DNA of 64,000 nt from Nitrospira sp. ND1 (GTDB taxonomy: Bacteria; Nitrospirota; Nitrospiria; Nitrospirales; Nitrospiraceae), in contig NZ_FWEX01000006.1 in NCBI RefSeq assembly GCF_900170025.1, positions 224,668-288,667 of the forward strand. The letters run 5' to 3'. Below are positions 44,111-53,641 of this stretch, piece by piece (position 1 is the stretch's first letter; every line of letters begins with the position of its first letter). The translations under genes and the position numbers were made by a program. The notes under the pieces are model-generated. The model was given only the letters and a program-made list of their open reading frames with translations, was not told where the DNA came from and did no database searches.

Positions 44111-44929
44111 TCAGGCTTTCCCGCCCTCAACCGGCAATCCTGACAATTGGAAGAGTGCGATGGCTGTCGCCGCCGCGGCATTGAGAGATTCGACCCCCGG
44201 TTTCAACGGGATGGTAAATCGCACGGTGGCGGCGTCCAGAACCGGTTCAGACAGGCCCCGACTCTCGCTGCCGATCGCCAGCACCGTTCGCGCAGGAATA
44301 CTCCGAATCGCCCGGATGGGCACGCAGCCCTCACTGGTTCCGGCGTCGGCGGCCATGATCACGCAATCCAGGTTCTGCAGTTCTTCGAGGCTGGTGTGGG
44401 GAAAGATGGGCAGCTGAAACAACGCGCCTGCGGTCGCCCGCACGACTTTTGGATTGAACACATCGACGGAGTGGGGTGCCAGCCACAAGGCACTCACATT
44501 GAGTCCCGCCGCAGTTCGAATGATCGTCCCCATATTCGTCGGGTCCTGCAGCATGTCCCCGTAGAGGCCGAAAATTTTCGGTTGCGCCAGTATGGCCGAC
44601 TGGTTCCAGGTCGGCTGATGAACGATGGCCAGCACGCCGCTGGAGGTTTCGACATCGGACAATTGGGCCAACTGGTGTTCCGGACAGCTGTGGACGGTAC
44701 ACCCGCTGCTGACCATCTGCTGCGCGACTTCCGGCGGTTGTCGTTCGAGAAACGTGGGGGTGACGACGAGGCAGACGATGTGTTGAGGTGCCGACTGCAA
44801 CAATTCGAGGATGGGTTTGGTGCCTTCGAGCACGAAGACCCGTTCGCGGTCACGCGTACGCTTCGTCTTGACGACATCCCGTATGTGGGAGAGAAAGTTG
44901 CGAGAAACGGTGCGAGGTGAGGAGGTCAA
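44111..44929 (-). CDS. SpoU/TrmH-family RNA 2'-O-methyltransferase
   Basis: 272 residues. An N-terminal substrate-binding domain (FVLEGTKPILELLQ) is followed by the SPOUT fold with its three motifs: QDPTNMGTIIRTAAG, AIGSESRGLSEPV and IPLKPGVESLNAAAATAIAL. These enzymes methylate ribose in tRNA or 23S rRNA; the target is not determined by the sequence. Confidence 0.9.
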   Translation of the reverse strand: MTSSPRTVSRNFLSHIRDVVKTKRTRDRERVFVLEGTKPILELLQSAPQHIVCLVVTPTFLERQPPEVAQQMVSSGCTVHSCPEHQLAQLSDVETSSGVLAIVHQPTWNQSAILAQPKIFGLYGDMLQDPTNMGTIIRTAAGLNVSALWLAPHSVDVFNPKVVRATAGALFQLPIFPHTSLEELQNLDCVIMAADAGTSEGCVPIRAIRSIPARTVLAIGSESRGLSEPVLDAATVRFTIPLKPGVESLNAAAATAIALFQLSGLPVEGGKA

Positions 44930-44957
44930 CAGTTACCCAAAGTCTGCGACACTGCGA

Positions 44958-44986
44958 GGAGGCCTTACTGAACAGGCAAGGCCTCC
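44958..44986 (-). terminator. Terminator-like hairpin
   Basis: Perfect 9-bp stem GGAGGCCTT / AAGGCCTCC around an 11-nt loop, 12 nt beyond the end of the coiled-coil gene at 44998. No T-run follows on either strand. Confidence 0.55.
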
Positions 44987-44997
44987 CCGACATCGAC

Positions 44998-45339
44998 CTA
45001 TTTGCGTTTCTTACCGGAAGCCGCTTCCGCCGCGCGAATGCGTTGCGCACGAACCTTCGCTCGCTTGAGCGCCGACAGCTTGCCGCGGGTCCGATCCCGC
45101 TCGGCCTTCAATCGCTCCAGCTGAGCACGAAGATGAACGCGCTCTTCCTTGTAAATATTGGCACATTCCGCAGGCGACAGGTTCGTCCAGTCTCCCGTTC
45201 CACGCGCCCGCTTGATTCGCGCTTCCAACGATTCACGCAGCAGCTTCTCGCGCATCGACATCAATGACTGCAAGGCTTCCTGCCGCCGCTGGACTTCTTC
45301 CTCTTCGGCCATAATGCCGCGAATGTCGGTTCCTAACAT
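44998..45339 (-). CDS. Small coiled-coil protein, function unknown
   Basis: 113 residues, highly charged and helical (QRRQEALQSLMSMREKLLRE, RAQLERLKAERDRTRGKLSA) with a basic tail ending GKKRK. AGGAGG lies 8 nt before the ATG. No domain recognised; the basic tail suggests nucleic-acid contact, which is a guess. Confidence 0.68.
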   Translation of the reverse strand: MLGTDIRGIMAEEEEVQRRQEALQSLMSMREKLLRESLEARIKRARGTGDWTNLSPAECANIYKEERVHLRAQLERLKAERDRTRGKLSALKRAKVRAQRIRAAEAASGKKRK

Positions 45340-45514
45340 CGGCTGATCCTCCTCGCTCGAGACAACAATTAGAACGCCTCATTCTACCCGATTTGAGCGG
45401 CTTTGTTCTACCTAGGAGAATGGATCGTAACACGTTGATGTTACAGGCAAGTATCGGATGAGCCTCGAAAATGCGCCGTTGCAGACCGGGAAAGGGATAC
45501 AGTAAGATCCGTCC

Positions 45515-45985
45515 ATGCCGAACGTTGGCACTCTCATTCGCGCCTGGCGGATCTCGCAAAAGTGCTCCGAGCAGGCGCTCGCAGAACGAGCCGGGATCAC
45601 AGCCTCGGTGCTGGAAGCGCTGGAATCGGAACAGGCCGATCCTCCGGCCTCCACCCTGGAAGCGTTGGCCGGCGCACTCAAGATTCCCCTCCCCTGGCTC
45701 TTTATCCACCCCACGGATTTAGACCTGCTGTGTAAAGACGATGACGATGAGCCGGCCCCCCTCGCCACATTGACCGGAGCCGATCCCGTCCTGGAGAGAA
45801 TTCTCGTGGCGGCCGGACATGACCGGTCGCTATACGTCCTCCTGACGACGCTCATGCAAAGCAGCGACCCTAAACTCCTACGCGCCGCAGAGGTGAGCCT
45901 GCGAAGCCTCGTGAAACAATCCAAGCAGGCGACGGTCCCCTGGCAATCACGACCACCGGGACATTTCGAACCACCCAGCGATTAG
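45515..45985 (+). CDS. XRE-type helix-turn-helix regulator
   Basis: 156 residues. Residues 5-60 form an HTH_3 domain (LIRAWRISQKCSEQALAERA, GITASVLEALESEQADPP, TLEALAGALKIPLPWLF). The C-terminal part is helical without a known ligand domain. It stands alone between convergent and divergent neighbours; targets unknown. Confidence 0.82.
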   Translation: MPNVGTLIRAWRISQKCSEQALAERAGITASVLEALESEQADPPASTLEALAGALKIPLPWLFIHPTDLDLLCKDDDDEPAPLATLTGADPVLERILVAAGHDRSLYVLLTTLMQSSDPKLLRAAEVSLRSLVKQSKQATVPWQSRPPGHFEPPSD

Positions 45986-46023
45986 CGCCCCCTCGCCGAC
46001 CACCTCTACACCGTCCCACACCA

Positions 46024-48027
46024 TCAGTGTCGATGAACAGTCGCTGAATCTTTTTGTCCGGCCGACCGGGCGGCACGCACCAGCAGCAACCCCACCACAA
46101 TCAGTGCAGCGAGCCCCGGCCATCCACCAAGCGGCGGATCGGCAAACAATTGAAACGGATCTCCCGAGAGTGACGGCCAGATCGAACTGAGGGCAATGGG
46201 AAGCGCCAACAGGATCCCGACCAGCGCTTCACCTGTGACTAAACCAGCGGCGCACAGCAGACCTCGATCTTCCGTCGGAACATCGGAAGATTTCCCGGCG
46301 GCCCGTACATACTCGGCCAACAAACCACCGAACAAAATCGTCGCCGACAACTTAAGCGGCAGGTACATACCAAGCGCCACCGCCAGGACAGGGAAACGAA
46401 GGGCGGCACCCCGTCGTGCCTGCCGCAAGTCGAGACCGATCACGACGACTCCCAGCACCATCCCCACGCCCACCAGATGCCAGGGTAAGGAACCGCCGAA
46501 CACTCCATTGGCAAGATTGGCCATGAGAGTGGCCTGTGGTGCCGAGAGCGGATGGGGATGGGCGGCCGTTACTTCACCGATTCCATATTTCGCCTGCAGC
46601 AGGGACAGCACCGGCACAATGACAACCGCGCCGGTCGCCACGCCGATGACCTGCATCACCTGTTGCTTCCACGGGGTCGCACCGACGACGTGCCCGGTTT
46701 TCAAATCCTGCAAATTGTCGCCGCCCATCGCCGCGGCGCAGCAGACGACCGCCCCCACCAGCAAAGCCGCAGCCGGACCGGCCGGATTGCCCTTCCCAAG
46801 AATCCCCAGCAGGAGCAATGACGCGAGCATAATGGTAGCGATCGTCACACCGGACACCGGATTGCTTGAGCTGCCGACCAAACCAGCCATGTACCCAGCC
46901 ACGGCAGAAAAGAGAAACGCCGTCACGACCATGAGCAGGGTCAACCCGATGCCGCCCCACAGATTGTGATTCAACAGGCCTTGATACAACAGCACCATGG
47001 GAACCAGTGCCGCCACCGTCAGCCCGATCAGCCAGACGACTCCCGCATCCCGCTCAGTGCGCAGAAGTTCCGATTGCCCATCAGATTGGTTGCGAGCGCC
47101 GTACAGCGCCAGGAGTTGACGCAGACTCTGCAAAATCGGGCCCCGTACTTGAAACAGGGTCCAGACTCCCCCCACCAGCATAGCCCCGATGCCGATGTAG
47201 CGAATCTGCCCGCTCCACGTCGCTTTCGCCGCGCCCACGCCGACCAATCCCTCCGGCGAACCGATGATCGCCTGGTACAGCGGCAGCAGAATTAACCAGC
47301 CGATTGCCCCGCCGAAAAAGACCACGACGGCCGTGTTGAGCCCGATGATGTATCCGACTGCCACCAAGGCCGGTGACAGGTTCAGCCCTCCGTACAACGT
47401 CGAACGCCCAAGTTGAACGGCCCCTTCCAGCGACTCGCTCCAGAGTTTCAAACCTCCCTCGGCAAACTTGAACCCGCCACCCAGCGCCGCAGCGCCCAAC
47501 AATAGGCGAACCCGGCCGCCGGCACCGGCATCCGACGAGGCTCCGACCTTCAGGACTTCCGCCGTCGCAACCCCTTCGGGAAATCGCAGCCTGGCGTGGA
47601 TAATCAGGGCGCGGCGCAATGGAATGGTGAACAACACCCCGAGTACCCCTCCGACGAGCGACACCGTGAACGTGTGCCAGTAGTCAAAAGAGGTCCAGTA
47701 GCCGATCAGGACCAGCCCCGGAATGGTAAAGATCACCCCGGCCGCCAACGCTTCGCCTGAGGAGGCGGCGGTTTGCACGATATTGTTTTCGAGAATATTC
47801 GACTGACGGAAGAGACGCAGCACCGCCATGGAGACGACGGCGGCTGGAATGGAGGCGGACACCGTCATGCCGGCAAACAGGCCCAAATAGGCGTTGGCTC
47901 CGGCCAGCACGGCGGCCAGCAGAATCGACAGGACGACCGCTTTCAGTGTGATTTCCGGCAGCGTGACCGAGGCGGGAACGAGCGGCGCGTCTACCGGCTC
48001 CGTTGGCGCATCCTGCTCAAGCATCAT
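46024..48027 (-). CDS. OPT-family oligopeptide transporter
   Basis: 667 residues with 14 or more hydrophobic segments. OPT signatures are visible (GANAYLGLFAGMTVSASIPA near the start, SSNPVSGVTIATIMLASLL, GGDNLQDLKTGHVVGATPWK). The prokaryotic branch takes up peptides or metal chelates. ATGATG at 48027/48024 with GAGGGG close by; it begins 4 nt after the RlmI-like gene, so the two are one operon. Confidence 0.9.
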   Translation of the reverse strand: MMLEQDAPTEPVDAPLVPASVTLPEITLKAVVLSILLAAVLAGANAYLGLFAGMTVSASIPAAVVSMAVLRLFRQSNILENNIVQTAASSGEALAAGVIFTIPGLVLIGYWTSFDYWHTFTVSLVGGVLGVLFTIPLRRALIIHARLRFPEGVATAEVLKVGASSDAGAGGRVRLLLGAAALGGGFKFAEGGLKLWSESLEGAVQLGRSTLYGGLNLSPALVAVGYIIGLNTAVVVFFGGAIGWLILLPLYQAIIGSPEGLVGVGAAKATWSGQIRYIGIGAMLVGGVWTLFQVRGPILQSLRQLLALYGARNQSDGQSELLRTERDAGVVWLIGLTVAALVPMVLLYQGLLNHNLWGGIGLTLLMVVTAFLFSAVAGYMAGLVGSSSNPVSGVTIATIMLASLLLLGILGKGNPAGPAAALLVGAVVCCAAAMGGDNLQDLKTGHVVGATPWKQQVMQVIGVATGAVVIVPVLSLLQAKYGIGEVTAAHPHPLSAPQATLMANLANGVFGGSLPWHLVGVGMVLGVVVIGLDLRQARRGAALRFPVLAVALGMYLPLKLSATILFGGLLAEYVRAAGKSSDVPTEDRGLLCAAGLVTGEALVGILLALPIALSSIWPSLSGDPFQLFADPPLGGWPGLAALIVVGLLLVRAARSAGQKDSATVHRH

Positions 48028-48031
48028 CCCC

Positions 48032-49228
48032 TCAGAACACCTGCACGAGGTAGCATTTGAGATAGCGCGTTTCCGGCATGCCCGCAAGCACCGGATGGTC
48101 CGGACCCTGTCCACGTTGTTCAAGGAGCCTGATCTGCCGGCGCGCATCCCGAGCGGCCGCCTGCAGCATCTTCCAGAAGTCCTCGTCCGTGATCGGCTGC
48201 GAGCAGGAACAGGTCACCAGCACGCCCCCCGGCTGAAGCAGACGAAGGCCGCGCAAATTCACTTCCTTGTACCCGGCGATGGCATGCGGCACCGCCTTCT
48301 TGCTACGCGCGAACGCCGGTGGATCGAGAATGACCAGGTCGTACCGTTGGCCGTTACGCTCCAACAGACGCAACTCTTCAAAGGCATCGGCCTGGCGATA
48401 GCGACAACGAGCCGCCACCTGGTTCTGCTCCGCATGCGCCTGTGCCAACGCTACGGCCGCCGCGCTCACATCCAACCCCTCCACCGACTGCGCTCCGGTC
48501 AGCGCAGCCTGAATGCCGAACCCGCCGGTGTGGCAAAAGGCTTCCAACACGGTTTTCCCTTTTGCGAAGAGGGCCGCGGCGATCCGGTTTTCCCGTTGAT
48601 CGCAGAACCAGCCGGTCTTCTGCCCCTCCGCAATATCGACCGTAAACTGGGCCTTCCCCTCGTGAATGTTTACCGTCGTGGCACCCTCACCGCGCAGAAA
48701 TCCTTTTGACAAAGGCAGCCCTTCCAGTGTGCGGCTCTTGGCATCATTGCGGAGGTACACCGTTTTAACGCCCGCTTCCTGCACCAGCAACTCGCCCAAC
48801 AGTTCCTTTCGCACATCCATGCCGTACCCCAGGGTCTGCATCACCGCCACATCTGCAAACCGGTCCACGACCAGGCCCGGCAGGAGATCGCTTTCACCAT
48901 GCACGAGGCGGCAGGCCGTGGCATGGGGCGCGACCGTCCGGCGAAGAGCCGCCGCGGCACGGAGACGCGCGGCAAAAAACTCCTCGTCGATCGGCTCCTC
49001 CTGAAACGTGAGCATACGGATGCGAATCTTGGAATGGGGATTGAAGAGGCCGCGGCCGAAAAACCGTTTCTGATGGGTGTACACATCGACAAGGTCCCCG
49101 GCAGCCGGTGTGCCCAGCACGTCGGCCACATTGCTGTCGAACACCCACAGGTGCCCGTAGTAGCGCGGCCCTTCACGTTCGGCGGTCAGTCGGACTTTGG
49201 CAGTAGAACCGGTCACAAGCTGTGTCAT
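48032..49228 (-). CDS. RlmI-like class I rRNA (cytosine-C5)-methyltransferase
   Basis: 398 residues. N-terminal PUA domain (VRLTAEREGPRYYGHLWVFD), a linker (HGESDLLPGLVVDRFADVAV) and a Rossmann methyltransferase with VLEAFCHTGGFGIQAALTGA and the catalytic-region motif LDPPAFARSKKAV; CSCSQPI near the end is also typical. RlmI methylates C1962 of 23S rRNA in E. coli; the target here is inferred. ATG at 49228 has no clear ribosome-binding site. Confidence 0.9.
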   Translation of the reverse strand: MTQLVTGSTAKVRLTAEREGPRYYGHLWVFDSNVADVLGTPAAGDLVDVYTHQKRFFGRGLFNPHSKIRIRMLTFQEEPIDEEFFAARLRAAAALRRTVAPHATACRLVHGESDLLPGLVVDRFADVAVMQTLGYGMDVRKELLGELLVQEAGVKTVYLRNDAKSRTLEGLPLSKGFLRGEGATTVNIHEGKAQFTVDIAEGQKTGWFCDQRENRIAAALFAKGKTVLEAFCHTGGFGIQAALTGAQSVEGLDVSAAAVALAQAHAEQNQVAARCRYRQADAFEELRLLERNGQRYDLVILDPPAFARSKKAVPHAIAGYKEVNLRGLRLLQPGGVLVTCSCSQPITDEDFWKMLQAAARDARRQIRLLEQRGQGPDHPVLAGMPETRYLKCYLVQVF

Positions 49229-49450
49229 GGTAATGGTTACGTCCCGTATAAGCTGTTTGATTCGACGATGGTGAAATGGCTCACGAGGGTGCCTGAAATC
49301 AACCCGCGAAGCAACCGGACAGTGGGCAGGCAGCATGCCGATGTGACGATCGCTCCTGTGCTTGACCTTCCCTACCACCTATGGTTTGCTGCAGGAAGAC
49401 GGGCGGACAGTACGCAAATTCACGACCTCTCACTCGACAGCCGAGGCACC

Positions 49451-51103
49451 ATGACCATACAGACGATCGGAACAGCAGTCCTGGATCGGCTCCACCGGCT
49501 CGGAGTCCGTCACATGTTCGGCATCCCCGGCGACTACGTCCTCGGCCTTTACAAATTGATGGAGTCTTCTCCCATCCAACACGTGGCCACCACGCGGGAA
49601 GACTGTGCGGGGTTTGCGGCCGACGCCTATGCACGCATCAACGGGATCGGCGCCCTCTGTGTCACCTACTGCGTCGGCGGTCTCAATACCGTCAACGCCA
49701 TCGCCTGCGCCTATGCGGAACGATCTCCCGTCGTGTTGCTGACCGGCTCCCCCGGATTGTCGGAACGTGCCCGTAACCCCTACCTGCACCACATGGTGCG
49801 CGAGTTTTCGACGCAGCGGGAAGTCTTCGAAAAAATGACCGTGGCGGCCGTAAGCCTGGAAGACCCCGTCACCGCCGAACGTGAGATGGATCGCGCCTTC
49901 GCGGCCCTGCTCCGGTATCGCCGCCCGATCTATCTCGAAATTCCGCGCGACATGGTGCACGTGCCGTTGGCCCAAACGTCGCACAAACATCAGACCCAGG
50001 GCGAGCCGACCGACCGCGCAGCGCTGAGCGAAGCTTTGAATGAAGTACGTACCATGTTGGAGTCGGCCAAATGCCCGGTGATTCTGGCCGGCGCCGAAGT
50101 GGGCCGCTTCGGGCTCCATGACGAATTGACGAGCCTGGTCGAGCGCCTGAATGTGCCGATCGCCTCGACGCTCCTCGGCAAGTCCATCATTCGCGAAGAT
50201 CATCCGCTCTATGTCGGCGTGTATAGCGGACTCGTCGCACGCGATGAAGTGAAGGAATTCGTCAATCAGACCGATTGCCTGCTCATCCTGGGCTCCATCC
50301 TATCCGACGTGGAGGACCTGGATGCGCACAGCGCCCTCTTTTCTGACGGCCATACCATCCATGCCACGGCGGATCGTGTCGCCATCAAGCATCACCGGTA
50401 TGACTCCATTCTGTTCGAGGATTTCGTGAAGGGACTGGCCGCGGCCTCGCTCCCTTCATTTCCAACCCCGCAATTGCCGGCTCCGTACAAGCCCGAAGAG
50501 CCCATGCCGCCGGCGCAGGCGTCCGTCAGTCTGCAGGGAGTGTTTCGTCACCTCGATACCGTGCTTCATGAGAAAACCCTCGTCATTGCCGACGTGGGCG
50601 AATCACTCTTTGCTTCCGTCGATCTCCACGTACACCGCCGCTTCGAATTTTTGTCCCCCGCCTACTACACATCAATGGGATTCGCGGTCCCGGCTGCCAT
50701 CGGCGCCGGTTTCGCCGACCCGTCGCTGCGGCCGATCGTGCTGGTAGGAGACGGCGCCTTTCAAATGACCGGATCGGAGCTCTCGACGGCCGTGCGCTAC
50801 AAACAAGCACCGGTTGTAATCGTCCTGAACAACCACGGCTATTCGACCGAGCGCGAAATTCTGGAAGGCCCCTTCAACGACATCCACGAGTGGCGATATG
50901 AACGGATCTGCGAGCTGATCGGCGGCGGTCAGGGCTCCCGGGTGGCCACCCACGGGGAATTCGTCCAGACCCTGGGCAAGGCACTCGCGGATCCCAGCCA
51001 ACCCCATGTCATCAATGTGTTGCTCGATCCGGCCGACCGCTCGCCGGCCATGATGCGGTTGGCGCGGCGGCTAGCGAAGCGGCTCTCGACCGACCGCCCC
51101 TAA
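49451..51103 (+). CDS. ThDP-dependent decarboxylase (pyruvate/indolepyruvate decarboxylase type)
   Basis: 550 residues. N-terminal HMFGIPGDYVLGLY, catalytic Glu50 (TREDCAGFA) and the His113-His114 pair (NPYLHHMV), which sits at the same number as in yeast and Zymomonas pyruvate decarboxylase. The cofactor motif starts GDGAFQMTGSE and ends in NN about 28 residues later. The set Glu plus HH separates it from acetolactate synthases and fits non-oxidative 2-oxo-acid decarboxylation to an aldehyde. Substrate (pyruvate, indolepyruvate or phenylpyruvate) is not set by sequence. The open frame upstream of 49451 is antisense to rlmI and not coding. Confidence 0.88.
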   Translation: MTIQTIGTAVLDRLHRLGVRHMFGIPGDYVLGLYKLMESSPIQHVATTREDCAGFAADAYARINGIGALCVTYCVGGLNTVNAIACAYAERSPVVLLTGSPGLSERARNPYLHHMVREFSTQREVFEKMTVAAVSLEDPVTAEREMDRAFAALLRYRRPIYLEIPRDMVHVPLAQTSHKHQTQGEPTDRAALSEALNEVRTMLESAKCPVILAGAEVGRFGLHDELTSLVERLNVPIASTLLGKSIIREDHPLYVGVYSGLVARDEVKEFVNQTDCLLILGSILSDVEDLDAHSALFSDGHTIHATADRVAIKHHRYDSILFEDFVKGLAAASLPSFPTPQLPAPYKPEEPMPPAQASVSLQGVFRHLDTVLHEKTLVIADVGESLFASVDLHVHRRFEFLSPAYYTSMGFAVPAAIGAGFADPSLRPIVLVGDGAFQMTGSELSTAVRYKQAPVVIVLNNHGYSTEREILEGPFNDIHEWRYERICELIGGGQGSRVATHGEFVQTLGKALADPSQPHVINVLLDPADRSPAMMRLARRLAKRLSTDRP

Positions 51104-51135
51104 CCCCTGCGCGCAGCACGATTCTTTTGCTCCTC

Positions 51136-51157
51136 AGGCCCTCTGACCGGAGGGCCT
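51136..51157 (+). terminator. Terminator-like hairpin after the decarboxylase gene
   Basis: AGGCCCTC-TGACCG-GAGGGCCT, a perfect 8-bp stem 32 nt after the stop codon. Without a T-run, so strength is uncertain. Confidence 0.55.
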
Positions 51158-51296
51158 CGCACCCCACCTCCGGACACCTGTTTCACGCTGATACAGTGCG
51201 GCGTTGCGGCCACCGCACCCATTGACCCTCCGTAGACAAATGTGGTCTTCTAGGGGCGTACTTGTCGAATTGTCATTTGACGGGGAATTCGCCACT

Positions 51297-52259
51297 ATGT
51301 CGACGAAGCTGCCGGATGGAAAGTCCATGCGAGACGGTCAAATCTTCTCTGCACGACTGAACAATGTCGTCACCACGGAACGAGAGTTCGACGAGTTGGT
51401 CGCCAAGTCGCTGCCGGAATTGTTGGATCGCGCCACGGGTCAAACCAAGCGCTTTCTCCGTGAAACCAATCAATGGGGCGACGACATCACGCATGAGAAG
51501 CTGGCGCTGCGCTGGGGGTATGAGTTGGTGGAGCGGTTCGTGGTCTTCGGTCGTACCGAAGTGCCCTGCCGTCCCTTCTTCCTCCTGGATAGCCTGATCG
51601 CCAAATCGTTCAGTCAGCCGGACCCGCTCTGTTATCACAAGGAGCTCCTGACGCCGGTGGGACGCTTTCTCGATGGGCTGGCCTCTCGCGCTGTGGTCAG
51701 CCGCGACGCCCTGATCGCCCTGTTCTATCACTTCTATGGCTTCAGTCAGGCCCATGTGGTGAAGTTGTTAGGGTTCGGACAGGCCGAAAGCCAGCGGGTC
51801 TATAAGAACTTCGAGCGGTGGCGCCAAACGGGGTGGCAACGCACGATGAACGAAACCGGGTTAAGTGGATCGGAAATCGAAGTACTGGAGCAGGAATTAC
51901 GCACCAGACCCGACCACCTGAACCATGAAGTCGACCGGCTGATGCCGGTCTTGCAGTCGCATTATCGAAAGAGCGAACCGGAGCATTACCCCTGCCTGTC
52001 TGAACAGAAGTGGGGTCAACTATTTCACGATGACTACGGCCACGACTACCGCGTCTGGCATTTGGCCTTTTGCCGCGACTGCTTCCTGGAAGTCGCAGAT
52101 CGCCGGCAAGCCGAGGTCAGCAGCGGGTTGAAGCCGCAGGTCAATCTCCATATACATCCGCTGAAAAAGGGAGGCGTCTTGGCTCTCTTTGGAGGGGATC
52201 GGGGGGGACGGCACCATGGAAACACCAGAGCTCAACGACTATCGCGCACATCTGCTTGA
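51297..52259 (+). CDS. Sigma-region-4-like helix-turn-helix protein
   Basis: 320 residues. The N-terminal half (ARLNNVVTTEREFDELVAKS, QTKRFLRETNQWGDDITHEK) is helical. Residues about 140-190 (ALIALFYHFYGFSQAHVVKL, GFGQAESQRVYKNFERW) look like sigma-factor region 4 or a LuxR-type HTH. The C-terminal part holds Cys/His residues and ends GLKPQVNLHIHPLKKGGV before a tail that overlaps the next gene by 44 nt. Together with the membrane protein next door it resembles a sigma/anti-sigma arrangement, but that is inference. Confidence 0.65.
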   Translation: MSTKLPDGKSMRDGQIFSARLNNVVTTEREFDELVAKSLPELLDRATGQTKRFLRETNQWGDDITHEKLALRWGYELVERFVVFGRTEVPCRPFFLLDSLIAKSFSQPDPLCYHKELLTPVGRFLDGLASRAVVSRDALIALFYHFYGFSQAHVVKLLGFGQAESQRVYKNFERWRQTGWQRTMNETGLSGSEIEVLEQELRTRPDHLNHEVDRLMPVLQSHYRKSEPEHYPCLSEQKWGQLFHDDYGHDYRVWHLAFCRDCFLEVADRRQAEVSSGLKPQVNLHIHPLKKGGVLALFGGDRGGRHHGNTRAQRLSRTSA

Positions 52260-53511
52260 CGCCCTGGACGACCAGCCGCGGCGCGCGGGGGAGGAACGTC
52301 CTGAATTCCTCCAGGTACTGGTCAACCACGAGCGCGTCGGGACGCTGAATTGCGCCCACACCGACCCGTCCTTCTCCTACACGGCCCGTGAGCGGAGTAT
52401 TCAACACCTTGAGATCCGGAGCGAGTCCGGTGTGCTGGTCGGAGGGTGCGTCGCGCCCGAAGCCGGCCAGAAAAGTGTTCGCGTTCCCGTCAGAAAAGGC
52501 AGCGTCGCCATTCAGGTCCAGAACCATTTCGACGGCGGGTCGCTTCGACTCCAGTACGCGGCCGCCCCCGGATGGTGGTCTCACCTGGCAACGTCGATCG
52601 GACTCTCCTCAGCAACCACCGCACCCGCTTCAAGCAGAACTCCCGTCTGGACCATGACGACGGCCTTCGCGCAGATCGTGCTAGCCGTGGGAGTCGTGGC
52701 GCTGTTGGCTGAACGGATTCCAACCTGGCTCAACGCTGAAGACCGGGCGCATCAGCTTGAAGAAGAGCTGGCGGCCAGGCAATCCACACAGGAGCAGATT
52801 GATCGTGTGCACCAGCAACTGGCGCAACTGGTTGAGGCGCAGGCGTCAGCCGTGGCGATGTCCCGGTCGGAGCAGGACCGGATCGCCCAGCTGAATGCCC
52901 TCCTCGATACCGTCGCCCATGCACAACAGAAACTCAACACACAAGTCGTCTCCGTCCAGGAAGACCTCAAGACAGTCAAGACCGATGTCGCCCAGGAAGT
53001 CGAAACCGGCCTGCGCGTCGCGGTCAATGCGGTGGAAGCCGACCGCGACCTCGTGCGGCAGGATCTGAGGTCGATCAAGTCGGTCAATGAAACCCTGATC
53101 AAGCAGGTCGCCCTGCTGGAAAGCCGCAATCGGGAGTTACATGCCCGGCTGGCGCTCACCTCGCTCGAAGTCGCCAAAGCCAACGCGACGCCCAAACCGA
53201 CCGTCGTGGCCAAGGGAGACCTGCCGAAGGAAGCGCCCATGGCGACCCCGGTCGCGGATAACATCCGGGAGGCAGACCGTCAGGCCTTTATGTTCTGGGT
53301 GGCGTTTCAAGACGGCACGACCGAGAAGAGCATTGAGGATCTGGTCCAGGAACTGAACGGCATCAAAAAGGGACCGATGAAGTCGGGCTGGTATTCCGTT
53401 GAAGTGAACTTGCCGAATCCGGAACCTCCGGACCGCTTCCTGGAGTCTGTGAAGCGAGCCAAGATCGTGAAGTCGGTCGTGACCAGCAAGGCGATGCCTC
53501 CGGCTCAGTAG
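52216..53511 (+). CDS. Membrane-anchored coiled-coil protein, function unknown
   Basis: 431 residues. Residues 1-125 form a soluble beta-rich domain (LQVLVNHERVGTLNCAHTDP, GQKSVRVPVRKGSVAIQVQN). One membrane segment lies near 150-175 (FAQIVLAVGVVALLAERIP). A long coiled coil follows (about 180-330) and a small C-terminal domain (AFMFWVAFQDGTTEKSIEDL, GWYSVEVNLPNPEPPDRFLE). ATG at 52216 starts inside the preceding gene next to a run of seven G. The layout fits a transmembrane sensor or anti-sigma-like partner of that gene. Confidence 0.7.
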   Translation: METPELNDYRAHLLDALDDQPRRAGEERPEFLQVLVNHERVGTLNCAHTDPSFSYTARERSIQHLEIRSESGVLVGGCVAPEAGQKSVRVPVRKGSVAIQVQNHFDGGSLRLQYAAAPGWWSHLATSIGLSSATTAPASSRTPVWTMTTAFAQIVLAVGVVALLAERIPTWLNAEDRAHQLEEELAARQSTQEQIDRVHQQLAQLVEAQASAVAMSRSEQDRIAQLNALLDTVAHAQQKLNTQVVSVQEDLKTVKTDVAQEVETGLRVAVNAVEADRDLVRQDLRSIKSVNETLIKQVALLESRNRELHARLALTSLEVAKANATPKPTVVAKGDLPKEAPMATPVADNIREADRQAFMFWVAFQDGTTEKSIEDLVQELNGIKKGPMKSGWYSVEVNLPNPEPPDRFLESVKRAKIVKSVVTSKAMPPAQ

Positions 53512-53641
53512 TCGCGCTCTCCCCTCAGCAAATTCAACCACCCGGCACGGTGAGTGTCCGCCTCTCGTGTGGAGGGCGCCTCCCTGCCGCACTGGTCATT
53601 TGCTTTCTATCATCCGCTCCAAACCCGACACAGGAGGGAAT

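Noticed and set aside
48899-49450. N-terminal extension of the ThDP decarboxylase frame
   Set aside because: The extra 184 codons are antisense to the rRNA methyltransferase; the family N-terminus begins exactly at 49451.
52200-52216. Possible frameshift at a run of seven G between the sigma-like and coiled-coil genes
   Set aside because: Both genes have complete, sensible ends and starts without a shift; a fused reading does not extend either domain. Kept only as an overlap.
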